Assembly: GCA_947496535.1 (NCBI GenBank)
Contig: CANMDE010000002.1
Location: forward strand, 620,001 to 684,000
Direction of reading: 5' to 3'
DNA length: 64,000 nt
From: an uncultured Paracoccaceae bacterium
GTDB taxonomy: Bacteria; Pseudomonadota; Alphaproteobacteria; Rhodobacterales; Rhodobacteraceae
Shown: in pieces, positions 62,527-64,000 of the stretch
How the letters are laid out: the number at the start of each line of letters is the position of its first letter
How positions within the stretch are numbered: the stretch's first letter is position 1
Translations under genes and position numbers: made by a program
Notes under the pieces: model-generated
The model's database searches: none
What the model saw: the letters and a program-made list of their open reading frames with translations, nothing else
What the model was told of the DNA's origin: nothing

Positions 62527-63551
62527 CTATTCGCAACCTCGTGAAGTCTTATGGAAACGTACAGGTCATGCATGGCGTGGACCTGGACATTGAAGACGGC
62601 GAATTTGTTGTCTTTGTCGGGCCTTCTGGCTGCGGTAAGTCAACGCTGCTGCGCATGATTGCGGGGCTGGAAGACATTTCGAGCGGCACGGTCGCCATTG
62701 GCGATGGCGTTGTGAACGACGTGGCACCATCAAAACGCGGCGTGGCCATGGTGTTCCAGACCTACGCGCTTTACCCGCATATGACGGTCTACAAGAACAT
62801 GGCATTCGGCCTGAAACAGGCCAAAACGCCCGAGGAAGAGATTGACCGCCGGGTACGCTCAGCGGCAGAAGTTCTCCAGATTAACGATTATCTGGACCGG
62901 TCGCCACGTAATCTTTCAGGTGGTCAGCGTCAGCGGGTGGCCATCGGCCGCGCCATTGTCCGCGACCCGGAAGTGTTCCTGTTCGACGAACCACTGTCCA
63001 ACCTTGATGCGGCCTTGCGGGTGCAAACGCGCCTTGAAATCGCGCGGCTTCACCAGCGGCTTGATGCGACGATGATCTACGTCACCCACGATCAGGTCGA
63101 AGCGATGACCCTTGCCGACAAAATCGTCGTGCTGCGTGCCGGACGTGTGGAGCAGGTTGGCTCTCCGATCGATCTTTATGAGCGGCCAGCGAATGCCTTT
63201 GTGGCCCAGTTCATCGGCAGCCCCAAAATGAACTTTTTCGAAAGCAACGATCTCGCACCATCCGCGGCCAGCAATGCGCCACGCCAATTGTCTGCGGGGG
63301 ATGTCATGGGGCTGCGTCCGGAACACATGGAAGTCTGCGCGGCGGATCAGGCGGTCGTTCAGGGCAATCTGGAACTGGTCGAACAGCTTGGTGAATACGC
63401 GCTGGTTCATCTGAAATCCGAGAAGGGTACCGAGTTCATCGTCAAAATGGACAAACCGCCCACAGCCAGCAAAGGCGATCTGATTTCATTCAATGCCGAC
63501 CATTCGCTGTATCACTATTTCGACAAGGAAACCGAACAGCGGCACACCTGA
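62514..63551 (+). CDS. smoK: Polyol ABC importer ATPase (MalK/UgpC type)
   Basis: A 345-residue ATPase that energises SmoEFG. Walker A is GPSGCGKST, the signature [16 protein letters not shown], Walker [14 protein letters not shown], and the switch region [12 protein letters not shown]-terminal TOBE/OB regulatory domain (about 240-345) includes GLRPEHMEV. It is the last gene of the operon and is separated from the rest of the importer by smoS, the regulator and mtlK. Confidence 0.94.
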   Translation: MASVTIRNLVKSYGNVQVMHGVDLDIEDGEFVVFVGPSGCGKSTLLRMIAGLEDISSGTVAIGDGVVNDVAPSKRGVAMVFQTYALYPHMTVYKNMAFGLKQAKTPEEEIDRRVRSAAEVLQINDYLDRSPRNLSGGQRQRVAIGRAIVRDPEVFLFDEPLSNLDAALRVQTRLEIARLHQRLDATMIYVTHDQVEAMTLADKIVVLRAGRVEQVGSPIDLYERPANAFVAQFIGSPKMNFFESNDLAPSAASNAPRQLSAGDVMGLRPEHMEVCAADQAVVQGNLELVEQLGEYALVHLKSEKGTEFIVKMDKPPTASKGDLISFNADHSLYHYFDKETEQRHT

Positions 63552-63589
63552 TACCATCTGGTGTGTATAGCCGGTTGGGGGCTGGATCG

Positions 63590-63612
63590 AACGGTCAGCG
63601 AACGCGACCGTT
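63590..63612 (+). terminator. Possible hairpin after the polyol operon
   Basis: AACGGTC (63590-63596) pairs with GACCGTT (63606-63612) around a 9-base loop, 38 bases past the smoK stop. Only two T residues follow, so it is a weak terminator candidate. Confidence 0.3.
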
Positions 63613-63667
63613 TGGACGGTAGTTGGCTGGGTTGTTGTTTTGGCCCAACTGACAATTACTTTTGCCT

Positions 63668-64000
63668 CTACGGTCTCACTTTAGGAATGACATAGACATT
63701 AGTGGAATGAAGGGCGTCTTGCTCAAATTCTCTGTACCCAGCTAGGTCATCAGGCTGAATATTATGTGGTTGTAGATGAAACTTTTCTTTGTCGATTTCG
63801 TGTATAGCGACCGACAATTGACCAACGTCACCAGCGAAAGATCTTAGATATGGTAATGCGTCATTGAGCGTTATGCCGAATTTCTTCTCTAACGGGGGAG
63901 TGATAGATTTTGGCCCGGATAATACACAATAAGGCGTGCCTTCCCTAATTCCGAGAACGCCGAGCCTGATTTCTCCTTTCGTAAATGCAGGTTGGTTAGG
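63668..64000 (-). CDS. Unrecognised protein, 3' part only (start outside window)
   Basis: An open frame of 110 codons enters from the right edge of the window and stops at TAG (63668-63670). The product piece contains KGEIRLGVLGIREGTPYCV, TPPLEKKFGITLNDALPYL and a C-terminal NVYVIPKVRP. I recognise no family. It is visibly AT-richer than its neighbours and uses TTA, ATA and AGA codons that are scarce elsewhere in the window, hinting at foreign origin. It converges with the smo operon. The open frame over the whole stretch, with plausible amino-acid composition, is the only support. Confidence 0.5.
   Translation of the reverse strand, partial: PNQPAFTKGEIRLGVLGIREGTPYCVLSGPKSITPPLEKKFGITLNDALPYLRSFAGDVGQLSVAIHEIDKEKFHLQPHNIQPDDLAGYREFEQDALHSTNVYVIPKVRP

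Noticed and set aside
1..64000. CRISPR arrays, insertion sequences, rRNA or tRNA genes
   Set aside because: None was seen by eye: no regularly spaced direct repeats, no transposase frames, no cloverleaf-like sequences in the gaps inspected. A tRNA scan was not run.

Overview
This window comes from an alphaproteobacterial chromosome, most likely a marine Roseobacter-group member of the Rhodobacterales, and it spans the replication origin. The evidence is gene content and order: maf-aroE-coaE-dnaQ read leftward with secB and fxsA beyond them, and rho-mnmE-mnmG-rsmG-parA-parB read rightward. Between the two sets lies an AT-rich gap with a perfect DnaA box. Two perfect 16-bp parS palindromes lie inside mnmG and rsmG. 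Roseobacter-like accessory loci follow: an smo-type polyol operon, inositol catabolism, and an RTX protein. The taxonomic call is inference from gene content; no marker sequence was searched.

Layout. 0-4.2 kb: left flank of the origin (Tim44-like protein, fxsA, secB, dnaQ, coaE, aroE, maf). 4.2-4.7 kb: candidate oriC. 4.7-11.5 kb: rho, the tRNA-modification genes mnmE and mnmG, rsmG, and the partition genes parAB. 11.5-16.5 kb: hemW-rdgB-rph on the minus strand, divergent from hrcA-grpE, then a 1-Cys peroxiredoxin. 16.5-22.9 kb: an outer-membrane barrel protein, pnp, a YHYH-domain protein and recQ. 22.9-35.9 kb: a myo-inositol locus with iolD-C-B-J-G on the minus strand, two Gfo/Idh/MocA dehydrogenases and iolE on the plus strand, a LacI-family regulator and a three-gene ABC importer. 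Two perfect LacI-type palindromes mark the two divergent control regions. 36.0-38.8 kb: truB, a DUF1643 protein, an RTX-repeat protein and rpsO. 38.8-42.2 kb: minus-strand enzymes and a polysaccharide-export permease. 42.3-50.1 kb: a surface-glycan and sulfation cluster (cysQ, kdsB, galU, two paralogous glycosyltransferases, a Core-2/I-branching-type transferase and a tandem-domain sulfotransferase). 50.1-54.1 kb: ptsN, hpf, lptB, lptA, lptC and a short RNase D. 54.1-55.8 kb: a GGDEF-EAL protein. 56.4-63.6 kb: a translationally coupled sorbitol/mannitol operon (smoEFG, smoS, an AraC regulator, mtlK, smoK). The last 330 bases hold the 3' end of an unrecognised, visibly AT-richer minus-strand gene.

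How it works together. The core half couples initiation (oriC) and segregation (parS, ParAB). The two sugar loci have parallel designs: a periplasmic binding protein gene followed by a strong hairpin, then less abundantly needed permease and ATPase genes, then dehydrogenases feeding central metabolism, under a local regulator (LacI or AraC). In the glycan cluster, CysQ would remove the PAP produced by the sulfotransferase, GalU and KdsB would supply UDP-glucose and CMP-Kdo, and the transferases would build or decorate the polymer.

The points most worth a second look are: the oriC with a near-consensus promoter inside its AT-rich region; parS encoded in two different reading frames of adjacent genes; an apparent 19-kb inversion that split pnp from truB-rpsO; the operator pair of the inositol regulon; and the sulfated-glycan cluster, which is the best candidate for an undescribed system.
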